Assembly (NCBI RefSeq): GCF_002127225.1
Contig: NZ_NFUR01000009.1
Span: forward strand, 1 to 64,000
Direction: 5' to 3'
DNA length: 64,000 nucleotides
Origin: Sphingomonas sp. IBVSS2
GTDB taxonomy: Bacteria > Pseudomonadota > Alphaproteobacteria > Sphingomonadales > Sphingomonadaceae
Each line of letters opens with the position of its first letter. The first letter of the stretch is position 1. Below are positions 1 through 9,316 of this stretch, in pieces. Both the position numbers and the translations under genes were made by a program. A model generated the notes under the pieces. The model was not told the origin of the DNA. It did not search any database and saw only the letters and a program-made list of their open reading frames with translations.

Positions 1-2050
1 GGGCGGCGGGTGCGGTGAGGTCGGGCGCGGTGACGGTCACCGGGGTGGAGACGTTATGGGCGGCATCGGCCTGGGTGACCTGCAGCAGCTGGCCATTGGT
101 CTGCGGGGTGGTGAGCGTGGCGGTATAGCTGCCGTTCGCGGCCACGGTCGCGGTGCCGATCGCCGTGCCGGCGGGATCGCGCACCGTCACCGTCGCGCCG
201 GGCTCGCCGCTGCCGGTGACCACCGCGCCGCCGGCGCCTATCGCCGCCGTGAGGCCGAGCGGAGCGGTGATGTCGGGCGCGTGCACCGCCACTTCGGGCG
301 AGGCGTTGCCCGCCGGGTCGGTCTGCGAGACTTCCAGCAGCTGGCCATTGGCCTGGGGCGTGGTGAGGGTGACGCTGAAGCTGCCATCGGCCGCCACCGT
401 GCCGGTGCCGAGCGGATTACCCGCGGCATCATGGACGGTCACCGTTGCGCCGGGCTCGCCGGTGCCGGTCACTGCCGTGCCGTCCGCCGAGACGCTCGCC
501 ACAGGGGCGGCGGGTGCGGTGAGGTCGGGCGCGGTGACGGTCACCGGGGTGGAGACGTTATGGGCGGCATCGGCCTGGGTGACCTGCAGCAGCTGGCCAT
601 TGGTCTGCGGGGTGGTGAGCGTGGCAGTATAGCTGCCATTCGCCGCCACGGTCGCGGTACCGAGCGGATTGCCGGCGGCGTCATGGACGGTCACCGTTGC
701 GCCGGGCTCGCCGGTGCCCGTCACTGTGGTGCCGTCCGCCGAGACGCTCGCCGCGGGGGCGGCGGGCGGTGTGATGTCCGGTGCGGCCAGGCTGACGGTC
801 GGCGAATGGTTGCCGGCGCCATCGGTCTGCCCGACCGTCAACGTTCCGCCATTGGCCTGGGGCGGGGCGAGCGGGACGAAATAGCTGCCATTGCCCGTGA
901 CCACCGCCGTGCCGACGGTCACGCCGCCCGGGCCGGTGATGGTCACGGTGGCGCCCGGCTCGCCGGTGCCGGTGACCGCCGTGCCATCCGCCGCGATCGT
1001 CGCGGTGGGTGCCGCGGGGGCGACGACATCCGGCGTCGTCACGCTGGTGGGGGGCGAGACGTTGCCGCTCGGATCCGTCTGGGTGACCGTCAGCGTGCCG
1101 CCGTCCGACACGCCCGGCGCCAGCGGCACCGTGTAGCTGCCGTTCGAGCCGACGACCGCGGTGCCGACCGAGGTGCCGGTGTCGGGATCGCGCACGGTGA
1201 CGGTGGCGCCGGGCTCGCCGGTGCCGGTCACCGCCGTGCCGTCCGGCGTGACGCCGGCCGTCGGCGCGGCGGGGGGCGAGAGGTCGGGCGCCGTGACGAT
1301 CGTCGGCGGCGAGTGGTTGCCGGCCGGATCGGTCTGCACCACCGTCACCGGCTCGCCGTCGAACACGGCGGGCGGAAGCGAAATCGAATAGCCGCCATCC
1401 GCATTGGCGACGGTGCCGCCCAGCGGCCTGCCATCGGCATCCGTCACCGTCACCGTCGCGCCGGGCTCGGCGCTTCCCGAGACGGTGAAGGTGTGCGGGT
1501 CCATTATCGCGGTGGGCGCGCTGGGCGGCGTGATGTCGGGCGCCGCGAGGTTGATCGGATTCGATCCATTGCCCGCCGCATCCGTCTGCGCGACGGTGAG
1601 GGTGCCGCCATTGTTCTGCGGCGTGGTCAGCGTCACCGAGTAATTGCCCTGCGCGTTGACGACGGCGGTGCCGATCACGGCATCGCTGCCGTTGCGCACG
1701 GTCACCGTCGCCCCGGGCTCGCCGGTGCCGGTGACGATCGTGCCGTTGGGATTTACCGTGCCGGTGGGCGCGGCCGGCGGCGTGGTGTCGGGCGCGTGCG
1801 CCGTGGTGGGGGCGGAGACGTTGCCGGCCGGATCGGCCTGTGTGACGGTGACCGTCTGGCCATTGGTCTGCGGCTGGGTGAGCGTCACCGAATAGCTGCC
1901 GTTGCTGCCGACCGTGCCGCTGCCGAGCAGCGCGCCCGAGGCGTCGCGCACCTGCACGGTGGCGCCGGCTTCGCCCGTGCCGGTGACGCTGGCGCCGTTG
2001 CCGCTCACCGTCGCGGTGGGCGCGGTGGGCGGAGTGGTGTCCACGGTAGT
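1..2050 (-). repeat. Tandem Ig-like repeat array, about 250 bp per module with a 504-bp higher-order copy
   Basis: Modules recur about every 250 bp; a recognisable segment lies near 51, 300, 551, 805, 1060, 1312, 1561 and 1818. Bases 1 to about 135 are nearly identical to 505 to about 640, an offset of exactly 504 bp (168 codons, two modules). This indicates recent in-frame duplication of a two-module unit. The other modules are more diverged. The array continues past the left edge. Confidence 0.85.
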
Positions 2051-2503
2051 GCCCGGGCCGCTGCTGCCACGGCTCGAGCCGCCGCCGCCCGCCAGCGCCG
2101 CCGCGCCCCCGGCCACGGCGGCGCCCCCCAGCAGCACGGGGAGCAGGGCGCCGCCACCGCCGCCGGCTGCCTCCGCCCCGGCTCCGATCAGCAGGTCGTC
2201 GATCCCGTGCAGCGCCGCGAACCGGGCCGGCCCCGAGGCCGCGGTGTTCGCCAGCCAGAGATGATCGCCTTCGCGGACCACGAGATCGCTCGCGGCGCCA
2301 TTGGTCTGGACATAGAAATTGGAGACACGGATCGTCTCGCCATTGGCGAGATGCACGATCAGGTCGTTGCCTTGCCGCTCCAGCGCGGTGATCTGCGAAC
2401 GGTCGATGTCGAGCCGAACGACGCTGGGGCTTGATAGATCGATGGAGTCCCCGGGAACATGAACAATATTACCCGTCGATTTATCGATCACATCGGCACG
2501 CAT
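1..2503 (-). CDS. BapA-type repetitive adhesin, N-terminal part (gene runs off the left edge)
   Basis: A frame stays open from ATG at 2503 to the window edge (834 codons visible), preceded by a GGAGGAG ribosome site. Residues 1 to about 100 match the BapA prefix-like domain (starts MRADVIDKSTGNIVHV). A Gly/Ala-rich hydrophobic stretch and a Gly/Ser linker follow. Then come about eight Ig-like modules of roughly 84 residues, each with a TGTGEPGATVTV-like strand, a YTxTL strand and a final VTAPDxTPP linker. Family knowledge: such proteins are large, type-I-secreted biofilm adhesins whose RTX/secretion signal lies at the C-terminus, here outside the window. No secretion genes are visible on this side. 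The prefix and repeats make the class likely; ligand and total size cannot be judged. Confidence 0.88.
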   Translation of the reverse strand, partial: MRADVIDKSTGNIVHVPGDSIDLSSPSVVRLDIDRSQITALERQGNDLIVHLANGETIRVSNFYVQTNGAASDLVVREGDHLWLANTAASGPARFAALHGIDDLLIGAGAEAAGGGGGALLPVLLGGAAVAGGAAALAGGGGSSRGSSGPGTTVDTTPPTAPTATVSGNGASVTGTGEAGATVQVRDASGALLGSGTVGSNGSYSVTLTQPQTNGQTVTVTQADPAGNVSAPTTAHAPDTTPPAAPTGTVNPNGTIVTGTGEPGATVTVRNGSDAVIGTAVVNAQGNYSVTLTTPQNNGGTLTVAQTDAAGNGSNPINLAAPDITPPSAPTAIMDPHTFTVSGSAEPGATVTVTDADGRPLGGTVANADGGYSISLPPAVFDGEPVTVVQTDPAGNHSPPTIVTAPDLSPPAAPTAGVTPDGTAVTGTGEPGATVTVRDPDTGTSVGTAVVGSNGSYTVPLAPGVSDGGTLTVTQTDPSGNVSPPTSVTTPDVVAPAAPTATIAADGTAVTGTGEPGATVTITGPGGVTVGTAVVTGNGSYFVPLAPPQANGGTLTVGQTDGAGNHSPTVSLAAPDITPPAAPAASVSADGTTVTGTGEPGATVTVHDAAGNPLGTATVAANGSYTATLTTPQTNGQLLQVTQADAAHNVSTPVTVTAPDLTAPAAPVASVSADGTAVTGTGEPGATVTVHDAAGNPLGTGTVAADGSFSVTLTTPQANGQLLEVSQTDPAGNASPEVAVHAPDITAPLGLTAAIGAGGAVVTGSGEPGATVTVRDPAGTAIGTATVAANGSYTATLTTPQTNGQLLQVTQADAAHNVSTPVTVTAPDLTAPAA

Positions 2504-2777
2504 AACAGTCTCCTCCCAGAGAAATCTACGCAACTTCGCCGAAACCGACTGGTTAACATCTGCGCAAGTATTTAGTTTAAATTTAGTAACCTGCGAAACG
2601 TTGTTGGAAGGTCCGGTAATTCGCTCAAACCTTACGGGAGCGATTTCGATGCAATTCTTCCGGAATCGGAATCAATCGATCTACTATGCGACCGGGTACC
2701 GGGTCATCCGCAGTCGCTTGCGGGGGCCGGCCGGCGCGTGCGTGGCGATGGGATCCCGGCCTTGGGCGAGGTGTTCT
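2504..2777 (-). promoter_or_regulatory. AT-rich leader/promoter region of the adhesin gene
   Basis: This 274-bp gap lies between the antiporter stop and the adhesin start. It is clearly more AT-rich than the flanks, especially 2520-2600, with runs such as TTTAAATTTA. It holds the adhesin Shine-Dalgarno site at 2511-2518. I see no convincing -35/-10 pair and no gene, so the promoter role is inferred from position and composition only. Confidence 0.35.
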
Positions 2778-4409
2778 TCAGCCGCGATGCCGCGTCTCGG
2801 CGAGATCGAGTTCGCGCGTCAGCTTGCGGGCGGTTTCGCTGCCGATCGCGCGCGCCCTGCCGAGCTCCAGCAGCCGCGCGCGCTCGGCCTGGATGCCGAC
2901 GAGCCTGAGCTCGCTGGCCAGCCTTTCCTGTGCGCGTGCCTCGCCCGCCACGCCGTCGCCCAGGCCCTCGATGCGCTCACGGTAGAAACCCATCACGCGG
3001 GCGCCTGCCGCCGCATAGAGATCGGGATCGCCATGCGCCTCGCCCAGCGCGTGCTGATGCCGCTCGACGGCGCGGATGGCGGCCTCCGCAGTGGCGACGC
3101 GGGCGGAATCCTCTTCCGCCTGCCGCGACGGCTCCGGGGGCAGGACCAGTCCCTTGAGCAGGATCGGCAGCGCGATGCTGGCGATGACCAGCGACACGAT
3201 GATCACGCCGGCCGCGAGGAAGATCGCCAGGTCGCGCGCCGGGAAGGGCGTGCCGTCCCGCAGCACCAGCGGCAGGGTGAGCACGCCGGCAAGCGTGATC
3301 GCGCCGCGCACGCCGGCGAAGGAAGTGGCCGCGACCAGCCGCCAATTGGGGCTGCGCATCGCCGCGGCACCTTCGCGCTTGCGCAGGATCGTCAGCCGCA
3401 GCGACGTCCACACCCAAGCGAAGCGCAGCGCCGCCAGCCCGGCGACGATCCCCACGACATAGACCGCCAGCCACCAGGGCGAGGCATGGCCGGTCAGCAG
3501 CACGGTCTGCTTGGCGCCTGCGACGATACCGGGCAATTGCTCGCCCAGCAGCACGAAGATGACGCCGTTCAGCGCGAACTGGAGCGTGTCCCACACCGAG
3601 TTCCGGCGCATGCGGGTGACCGCCATTGCCTGACGCGAGATTTCGGCGAAGGTCATGGTCACCCCCGCCGCCACGGCGGCCAGGATGCCCGACGCATGGA
3701 AATGCTCGGCGAGCAGATAGGAGCCGAAGGGGATCAGCAGGCTGACGAGGATCTGCGAACCGGTATCCTCGCCCCAGCGCCGGGTGACCCAGGCCTTGGC
3801 GCGCGAGGCGGCGAGCGTGACCAGCACGCCGATGGCGAGCCCCGCGCCCGCGACCCAGAGGAAGGTGAGCGCGGCCTGGCCCGCGGAGAAGCTGCCGGTC
3901 AGCGCGGCGGCGACGGCGAAGCGCAGGCAGACCAGGCCCGAGGCGTCGTTGAGCAGCGATTCGCCTTCGAGGATGTGCATCATGCGCTTCGGGATGGGCA
4001 CGCGCGCGGCGATCGCCGACACCGCGATGGGATCGGTGGGCGAGATCACCGCCGCCAGCGCGAACGCCACCGCCAGCGGCATGGCGGGGATCATCCAGTG
4101 GATGAGCAGCCCCATGCCGATCACGGTCAGCAGCACCAGCCCGAGCGCCAGCTCGACCACGGTGGACAGGTCCTTGAACAGCTCGTCCTTGGGAATGCGC
4201 CAGCCGTCGAAGAACAGGAGCGGCGGCAGGAACAGGAACATGAACAGCTCGGGATCGAGCTCGACGCGGTGCGAGGTCGACAGGCCGATCGCCGCGCCCA
4301 GCACGATCTGCACCAGCGGGGTGGGCACGCCGAACGGCAGCATCCGGGCGACCGCGCCGCTGACGACGACGGCGAGCAGGAGGAACAGGATGATCGAAAC
4401 GGTTTCCAC
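2778..4409 (-). CDS. CPA1-family Na+/H+ antiporter (NhaP-like)
   Basis: An integral inner-membrane cation/proton exchanger. The protein starts VETVSIILFLLLAVVVSG and has about a dozen hydrophobic segments. The CPA1 ion-binding region reads ISPTDPIAVSA, followed by EGESLLNDASGL. The soluble C-terminal tail (about 130 residues, charged) is typical of the bacterial NhaP/YjcE branch. I place the start at GTG 4409 because an AAGGCAG ribosome site sits just upstream and the first membrane helix begins there. An ATG at 4466 would add 19 low-complexity Pro/Arg/Gln residues. It lies directly downstream of the kdpED-like pair on the same strand, so that system may control it (inference). Confidence 0.85.
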   Translation of the reverse strand: METVSIILFLLLAVVVSGAVARMLPFGVPTPLVQIVLGAAIGLSTSHRVELDPELFMFLFLPPLLFFDGWRIPKDELFKDLSTVVELALGLVLLTVIGMGLLIHWMIPAMPLAVAFALAAVISPTDPIAVSAIAARVPIPKRMMHILEGESLLNDASGLVCLRFAVAAALTGSFSAGQAALTFLWVAGAGLAIGVLVTLAASRAKAWVTRRWGEDTGSQILVSLLIPFGSYLLAEHFHASGILAAVAAGVTMTFAEISRQAMAVTRMRRNSVWDTLQFALNGVIFVLLGEQLPGIVAGAKQTVLLTGHASPWWLAVYVVGIVAGLAALRFAWVWTSLRLTILRKREGAAAMRSPNWRLVAATSFAGVRGAITLAGVLTLPLVLRDGTPFPARDLAIFLAAGVIIVSLVIASIALPILLKGLVLPPEPSRQAEEDSARVATAEAAIRAVERHQHALGEAHGDPDLYAAAGARVMGFYRERIEGLGDGVAGEARAQERLASELRLVGIQAERARLLELGRARAIGSETARKLTRELDLAETRHRG

Positions 4410-4488
4410 GGCTCTGCCTTGTTCTGCGCGGCCCGGCGGCCGCCGCTGGGTTGCTTGTCCCGGCATGGGCCGGGGATGTCGCGGGAAT

Positions 4489-5169
4489 TCAGCTCGCGCT
4501 GGCGAGCCGATAGCCGACTCCGGGCTCGGTCGCGAGCAACCGTGGATCGCTCGGGTCCTCTTCGATCTTCTGGCGGAGCAGGCCGATATAGACGCGCAGA
4601 TACTGGCTGTCGGCGGTGTCGCTGCCCCAGCCCACGGCGAGCAGCCGCTTGTGCGTCACCACCTGGCCGGCGCTGAGCGCCAGCGTCCGCAGCAGGTCAT
4701 ATTCCTTCGGCGAAAGCTTCACGACATCTCCGCCCAGCGACACGCGCCGTGCCTGGAAGTCGATCTCCAGCGGGCCGCTGCGATAGGTGGCGGGCGTGTT
4801 CTTCAGGCTCGAGCTGCGCCGGATCGCCGCGCGGATGCGCGCCATCAGCTCGCCGATCTCGAACGGCTTGTTCACATAGTCGTCGGCCCCGTGATCGAGC
4901 GCGGCGATCTTCTCGCCTTCCTGGTGGCGCGCGGAGATGACGATGATCGGCACTTCGCTCGTCGCGCGCAGGGCGCGGATGACGTCCTTGCCGTCGATGT
5001 CGGGCAGGCCGAGGTCGAGCAGCACCACATCGGGCCTGATGTCCTCGGCCATGCGCAGCGCCGGCACGCCGCCCGAGGCGACGGCGACGCTATAGCCTTC
5101 GGCGCCGAGCACCGGTTCGAGCACCGCGATCAGCGCGGGCTCGTCGTCGACGAGGAGGATGTTGGTCAT
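4489..5169 (-). CDS. kdpE: KdpE-like OmpR-family response regulator
   Basis: A 226-residue DNA-binding response regulator. The receiver domain (1-120) has the acidic pair at D8/D9, phospho-acceptor D52 in LLDLGLPD, S79 and K101. The C-terminal winged helix (about 130-225) includes the LSPKEYDLLRTL and YIGLLRQKIEEDP segments typical of KdpE. The ATG overlaps the kinase stop by 4 bp (ATGA), so the two are translationally coupled. Longer upstream reading in the same frame is antisense-like Arg/His-rich sequence inside the kinase gene and is not part of the protein. In the family it activates kdpFABC in response to low K+. No kdp transporter genes lie in the window, so the target is unknown. Confidence 0.87.
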   Translation of the reverse strand: MTNILLVDDEPALIAVLEPVLGAEGYSVAVASGGVPALRMAEDIRPDVVLLDLGLPDIDGKDVIRALRATSEVPIIVISARHQEGEKIAALDHGADDYVNKPFEIGELMARIRAAIRRSSSLKNTPATYRSGPLEIDFQARRVSLGGDVVKLSPKEYDLLRTLALSAGQVVTHKRLLAVGWGSDTADSQYLRVYIGLLRQKIEEDPSDPRLLATEPGVGYRLASAS

Positions 5170-6668
5170 GCTTGCAGTGCCTCGGCGAGCGGAAGTCGGA
5201 TGGTGATGCGGGTGCCGCGGCCGTCCAGCCCGGGAATGGTGGCGTGGATGGTGCCGCCCAGCGCTTCCACGAAGCCCTTCGCGATCGCCAGCCCCAGCCC
5301 GCTGCCGCGTCCGGTCGCATCGGGCCTGCCGGCACGGTAGAAGCGCTCGAACACCCGCTGGAGCGCATGTTCCGGTATCCCCTGGCCGCTGTCCGCGATG
5401 TCGATCCGGCAAGCGCCGTCCTCGGCGGATATGGCGATTTCCACTCGGGCGCCCTCGTCGCTATAGAGGATCGCATTGTCGAGGATGTTGAGCAGCACCA
5501 GCTCGAAAAGGGCTGGGTTGGCGGCGACCGGCAGGTCCGGGTCCGGCGCGTGCAGCGTCACGTGCCGCCCGCCCGCGCGCGGCCGGATCCGGTGCAGCGC
5601 CGCGCCGGCCATTTCGGCGGCGCCCAGGATCTGGAGCGGCTGCGCGATGCCGCCGGCTTCCATCCGGCTCATCTCGAGCAGGTTTGCGGTATAGCGATTG
5701 AGGCGCTCGCACTCGTCGACCACGCCGCGCAGCAGGCGCGCGGAGGTTTCGGCGTCGAGCTTCTCGCCATAGGCGATCAGGCTGGATGCCGACGCGCTGA
5801 TCGCGGTGAGGGGGGTGCGGAAATCATGGCTGACCGAGGCGAGCAGCGCGCTCTTCAGCTTCTCCGCGCGGGCGACGGCGCGGCGCTCGGTGATCTGTTC
5901 GGACAGCGCCGCGCGCTCCAGCGTCAGCGCGACCAGGTTGGCGACCGCGTCGATGAAGGCCGGCTTGATCTTCCCCGGCCGCAGCGGCTCGATCACGAGC
6001 ACGGTGACCGGCGCATTCGCGAGTTCGAGGCGCCTGCCGATCAGCGGGCTGTCTCCGGAGGCCTGGGGAGCATGCGCGATCCCGTTCGCGAAGTCGTGCC
6101 AGCTCGCCTCGCACGGCAATGCCGAGAGGCAGTGCAGCCCGTCGTCATCGGCCTGGAAGAGCGTTGCCCGGGCACCGAGGATCCGGTGCACGGCCCGCTC
6201 GACGGTGACGACGACATCGGAAGGGCGCGCTGCGGACTGGAGTTCCTGGCTGAGCGCCAGCAGGCTGTTGAGCTGGAGATTGCTCGATCGGGCAGCCAGG
6301 GCATGATCCTTGAGCTGCCCGGCAAGCACACCGGAAACCAGCGCGCACAGGTTGAACACCACAAGCGGCGCGAGGTCGCCGCCCGTCGCGATCCGGAAGG
6401 TGAGGGCAGGCTCGGTCAGGTAGAAATTGTAGATCAGGAAGGCGGCGAGCGCGGCGATCAGTGCCGATGCGAGCCCGCTCAGCGCTCCCGCCACCGTGAT
6501 GCCGAGCACGAACACCAGCGCCGAGGCGACTTCGCCCAGCGGATGGACGGCGAACGCCGCCATGGCGGACAGAGTGAGGACGATCGCGGTGCGGAGCAGG
6601 CCGGCGCGATCGAGATGCAGCCGCGCCGTCAGGAAACCGATGAGGGGATTTGGTCGTCCGGTCGTCAT
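5166..6668 (-). CDS. KdpD-like sensor histidine kinase lacking the KdpD N-terminal half
   Basis: A 500-residue membrane kinase equivalent to the C-terminal half of KdpD (about 900 residues in E. coli). Residues 25-120 hold the DUF4118-type hairpin of four membrane segments, including the NFYLTEPALTF loop. Residues 150-255 form a GAF-like domain. H281 in SVSHDFRTPL is the phosphorylated histidine. The ATPase has the N box near N394/N398, DSGQG (426-430) and GRGSGLGL (453-460). The N-terminal KdpD ATP-binding and Usp-like domains are absent. The start is supported by CAGGAG upstream of ATG 6668. It partners the overlapping response regulator. Loss of the K+/turgor-sensing half suggests a different or narrower signal (inference). 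Confidence 0.85.
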   Translation of the reverse strand: MTTGRPNPLIGFLTARLHLDRAGLLRTAIVLTLSAMAAFAVHPLGEVASALVFVLGITVAGALSGLASALIAALAAFLIYNFYLTEPALTFRIATGGDLAPLVVFNLCALVSGVLAGQLKDHALAARSSNLQLNSLLALSQELQSAARPSDVVVTVERAVHRILGARATLFQADDDGLHCLSALPCEASWHDFANGIAHAPQASGDSPLIGRRLELANAPVTVLVIEPLRPGKIKPAFIDAVANLVALTLERAALSEQITERRAVARAEKLKSALLASVSHDFRTPLTAISASASSLIAYGEKLDAETSARLLRGVVDECERLNRYTANLLEMSRMEAGGIAQPLQILGAAEMAGAALHRIRPRAGGRHVTLHAPDPDLPVAANPALFELVLLNILDNAILYSDEGARVEIAISAEDGACRIDIADSGQGIPEHALQRVFERFYRAGRPDATGRGSGLGLAIAKGFVEALGGTIHATIPGLDGRGTRITIRLPLAEALQA

Positions 6669-6915
6669 CGAACTCCTGATACTCCCGGGCGGCTGGTCCG
6701 GGCGGCGGGCTGGGGCCGGGAGCCCTTTGTGCCCGCCGCCGCGGTAGGAACGCGCGCCTCTCTTGGGGGGAGGCCTGCATGAGGGGGTGCAAAAGCGCGC
6801 TCTCGCCTAGTGCCTATGGCGGCGGCCGGTCTCGGTCCATGCATAAAAAACCTATAGTAACGCTCGCCCGCCAGGCTTCTCTAGGGATGTTTCCGAAACA
6901 TTTCTTGGAGAAGTT

Positions 6916-7434
6916 ATGCGTAGGGAACTCGTGCTGGCGGTGATGATGGGTGCGGCGGCCCTTGGCGGCTGCACCAAGCGGACGCACCCCGGCAATGCGT
7001 CGGACGGGTCCAATACGGGCGGCGGCGGCGAGCCCTATGCCGAGAATGGGGAAGATCCGGCGCTGGCCCGGCTGCAGGCGGACCTGGTGGCGAGCGCGGG
7101 CAGCGACCGCGTCTTCTTCACCTTCGATGCCTTCAGCCTCTCGCCCGAGGCGCGCGCCACGCTGACGCGCCAGGCGCAGTGGCTGCGCCAGCATCCGCGA
7201 GTGGGCTTCCTGGTGGAGGGGCATGCCGACGAGCGCGGCACGCGCGAGTATAATCTGGCGCTGGGCGACCGCCGCGCGCGGGCCGCAGCCGACTTCCTGT
7301 CGCTGCAGGGGATCGCACCGAACCGGATCACGACCATTTCCTATGGCAAGGAACGGCCCGAGGCGCTAGGCTCCGACGAAGCCTCGCACGCGCAGAATCG
7401 GCGTGCCGTGTCAGTCGTCATTCATCTGCCGTAA
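6916..7434 (+). CDS. pal: Pal/OmpA-family peptidoglycan-associated lipoprotein
   Basis: A 172-residue outer-membrane lipoprotein. The signal peptide ends in a lipobox, LGGC, with the acylated Cys at residue 19. A Gly/Asn-rich linker follows, then an OmpA_C domain from about 60. It carries the peptidoglycan-binding signature EGHADERGTREYNLALGDRRA-like and ends NRRAVSVV. The start has TTGGAG just upstream. Family role: anchors the outer membrane to peptidoglycan. It stands alone here, without tolQRAB or tolB nearby, so it may be a paralogue of the main tol-pal gene. That part of the genome is not visible. Confidence 0.85.
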   Translation: MRRELVLAVMMGAAALGGCTKRTHPGNASDGSNTGGGGEPYAENGEDPALARLQADLVASAGSDRVFFTFDAFSLSPEARATLTRQAQWLRQHPRVGFLVEGHADERGTREYNLALGDRRARAAADFLSLQGIAPNRITTISYGKERPEALGSDEASHAQNRRAVSVVIHLP

Positions 7435-7501
7435 CGGATATGGGGGCTGCCGGAGGAACGTCATCGTTTCGCAGGCGACCCATGCTATCCGATTGTCCAA
7501 G

Positions 7502-8803
7502 ATGAAGATGTCACTGGTCAACCACAGCCGCGCAGATGCGCCCGCCTCGCGGGCCGGGCGCTCCGCGCTCGTCCGCCCGATGGGGCCTTCCGATTCGGTT
7601 GCGTGCGAGCCGGGTGCGACCCGCCCGGCCAACGACGCGATGCCCGCTGCCGGCATGCGGGTCGCCCTCTTCTCGGGCAACTATAACTGCGTGCGCGACG
7701 GCGCGAACCGCGCGCTCAACCGGTTGGTCGATCACCTGCTCGCGCGGGGGGCAGCCGTGCGGGTCTATTCGCCCACGATCGCCGATCCGGCCTTCGTGCC
7801 CGCGGGAGATCTCGTATCGGTTCCGTCGCTGCCGATCCCCGGGCGCAGCGAGTTCCGAGTGGCGCTCGGCCTGCCGGCATCGGTGCGCATGGACGTCGAG
7901 CGCTTCGCGCCGAACCTCGTGCACGTGTCCGCGCCCGACCTGCTCGGGACCGGTGCGCAGAAACTGGCGCGCAGGCTGGGCGTGCCGGTGGTGGCCAGCC
8001 TGCACACGCGGTTCGAGACCTATTTCGACTATTATGGCCTGGGCGCCTTGCGGCACTGGGGCGAGCGCCGGTTGCGGCGTTTCTATCGCGCGAGCGACTG
8101 CGTGCTGGCGCCGAATGCCGACTCGGCGGAGAGCCTGGCCGCGATGGGCGTGCCGGACGACGACATCGCCATCTGGGGCCGCGGCGTCGACCCCGCGGCC
8201 TTTTCGCCGGCGTTGCGCGACCTGAACTGGCGGCGCGGCCTGGGATATCGCGACGACGAGATCGTGCCGATCTTTTTCGGCCGGCTGGTCCTCGAAAAGG
8301 GGATCGCCACCTTTGCCGATACCATCCATGCGCTGCACGCGCGCGGCTATCCGCTGCGTCCGCTGATCGTCGGCGCGGGGCCGGCCGAGGCACGCTTCCG
8401 GGCATTGCTGCCCGACGCGGTCTTTGCCGGCCATCTCGACGGTGCCGCGCTGGGCCGCGCGGTGGCGAGCGCCGACATCCTGATCAACCCGAGCATGACC
8501 GAGGCCTTTGGCAACGTGAACCTGGAGGCGATGGCTTCCGGCCTAGCGGTGGTCAGCGCCGATGCGGGCAGCGCCCGCGCGCTCATTGCCTCCGGCAAGT
8601 CAGGCCTGCTGACGCCGCCCGAGGCGAACCGCCTCGCCGACGCCGTGGCGCAGCTCGTCGAGCGCCCGGACCTTCGATTCGCGATGGCGGCGGCGGCCCA
8701 TGCCGAGGCGCGGGGCTATCGCTGGTCCGAGATCCTGGACAAGGTGGTCGCCAGCTATGCCGATCTGCTGGGCTTGCGACGCAGGGCAAGCGTCGCCGCG
8801 TAG
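7502..8803 (+). CDS. GT4-type glycosyltransferase (MgtA/PimB-like)
   Basis: A retaining GT-B glycosyltransferase, probably acting at the cytoplasmic face of the membrane on a lipid or other acceptor. The catalytic fold begins at MRVALFSGNYN (base 7655), with an N-terminal acceptor half containing HTRFETYFDYYG. The C-terminal nucleotide-sugar half has RLVLEKG and the E-x7-E motif EAFGNVNLE. These features match the GDP-mannose-type alpha-mannosyltransferase and SqdX group, but donor and acceptor cannot be read from sequence. The start is uncertain: ATG 7502 or 7508 gives a roughly 50-residue unstructured leader; ATG 7640 or 7655 would start near the fold, without a clear ribosome site. It follows pal by 67 bp and may share its transcript. 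Confidence 0.75.
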   Translation: MKMSLVNHSRADAPASRAGRSALVRPMGPSDSVACEPGATRPANDAMPAAGMRVALFSGNYNCVRDGANRALNRLVDHLLARGAAVRVYSPTIADPAFVPAGDLVSVPSLPIPGRSEFRVALGLPASVRMDVERFAPNLVHVSAPDLLGTGAQKLARRLGVPVVASLHTRFETYFDYYGLGALRHWGERRLRRFYRASDCVLAPNADSAESLAAMGVPDDDIAIWGRGVDPAAFSPALRDLNWRRGLGYRDDEIVPIFFGRLVLEKGIATFADTIHALHARGYPLRPLIVGAGPAEARFRALLPDAVFAGHLDGAALGRAVASADILINPSMTEAFGNVNLEAMASGLAVVSADAGSARALIASGKSGLLTPPEANRLADAVAQLVERPDLRFAMAAAAHAEARGYRWSEILDKVVASYADLLGLRRRASVAA

Positions 8804-8878
8804 ATCGTAGACTCATAAAAGCGGCCTGTCGATAAACGCCCCAGCTGCGGACATCCGAGATATCTCGCTGCGTTCAAT

Positions 8879-9169
8879 TCATGCGAGCATGCACCCGTAT
8901 ATCGCAATAACAGGGGCAAGGCAGAGCGCCGACACAGCAAGAAGATTCCAACCAGGCTGGAACAACGCCCAAATGGACAGCCCGATGGAAATCAAAACTA
9001 ATCCCAGAAGTAAGCAGATCAGCGCAAAAAATGCCAATCCGTTCATCATGGCCATAGCTGCTCCAAACGCAGCCATCGGACCTAACGCGCCGGCAATGAG
9101 AAGGGTGATTAATGCGCCGATGCGTATGCGCGCTTCCCTGCTGAGCCGAAGCGCTGTTGGCGAGATCAT
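8879..9169 (-). CDS. Small predicted membrane protein, function unknown
   Basis: A 96-residue protein with about three hydrophobic segments (about 15-35, 40-65, 70-95), separated by short loops, and a basic N-terminus. I chose ATG 9169 because GGGAG lies 7 bases upstream; a longer start at 9199 is possible. The region is less GC-rich than its neighbours. I recognise no family. It is convergent with the glycosyltransferase and separated by 75 bp without an obvious terminator. Confidence 0.55.
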   Translation of the reverse strand: MISPTALRLSREARIRIGALITLLIAGALGPMAAFGAAMAMMNGLAFFALICLLLGLVLISIGLSIWALFQPGWNLLAVSALCLAPVIAIYGCMLA

Positions 9170-9316
9170 GTTTTGCTCCCTAGGGAGCATTGTTGTCATT
9201 GGTGCCCCGCGCTGGCAAGCGGCGGCTTCCCACCCACGATCGGCCGATTAATCCGATATACCGAAAGCGGTCGCTTATGGGTTCACAACCTGGGTTGGGG
9301 ACTCATATTCCCTCTC

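Noticed and set aside
8776..8796. A 7-bp stem (GCGACGC/GCGTCGC) at the end of the glycosyltransferase gene as its terminator.
   Set aside because: It lies wholly within the coding sequence, before the stop codon, and has no T-tract.
8856..8867. A 12-bp palindrome, CGAGATATCTCG, between convergent genes.
   Set aside because: It is short, has no loop and no T-run, and could arise by chance; I did not call it a terminator or operator.
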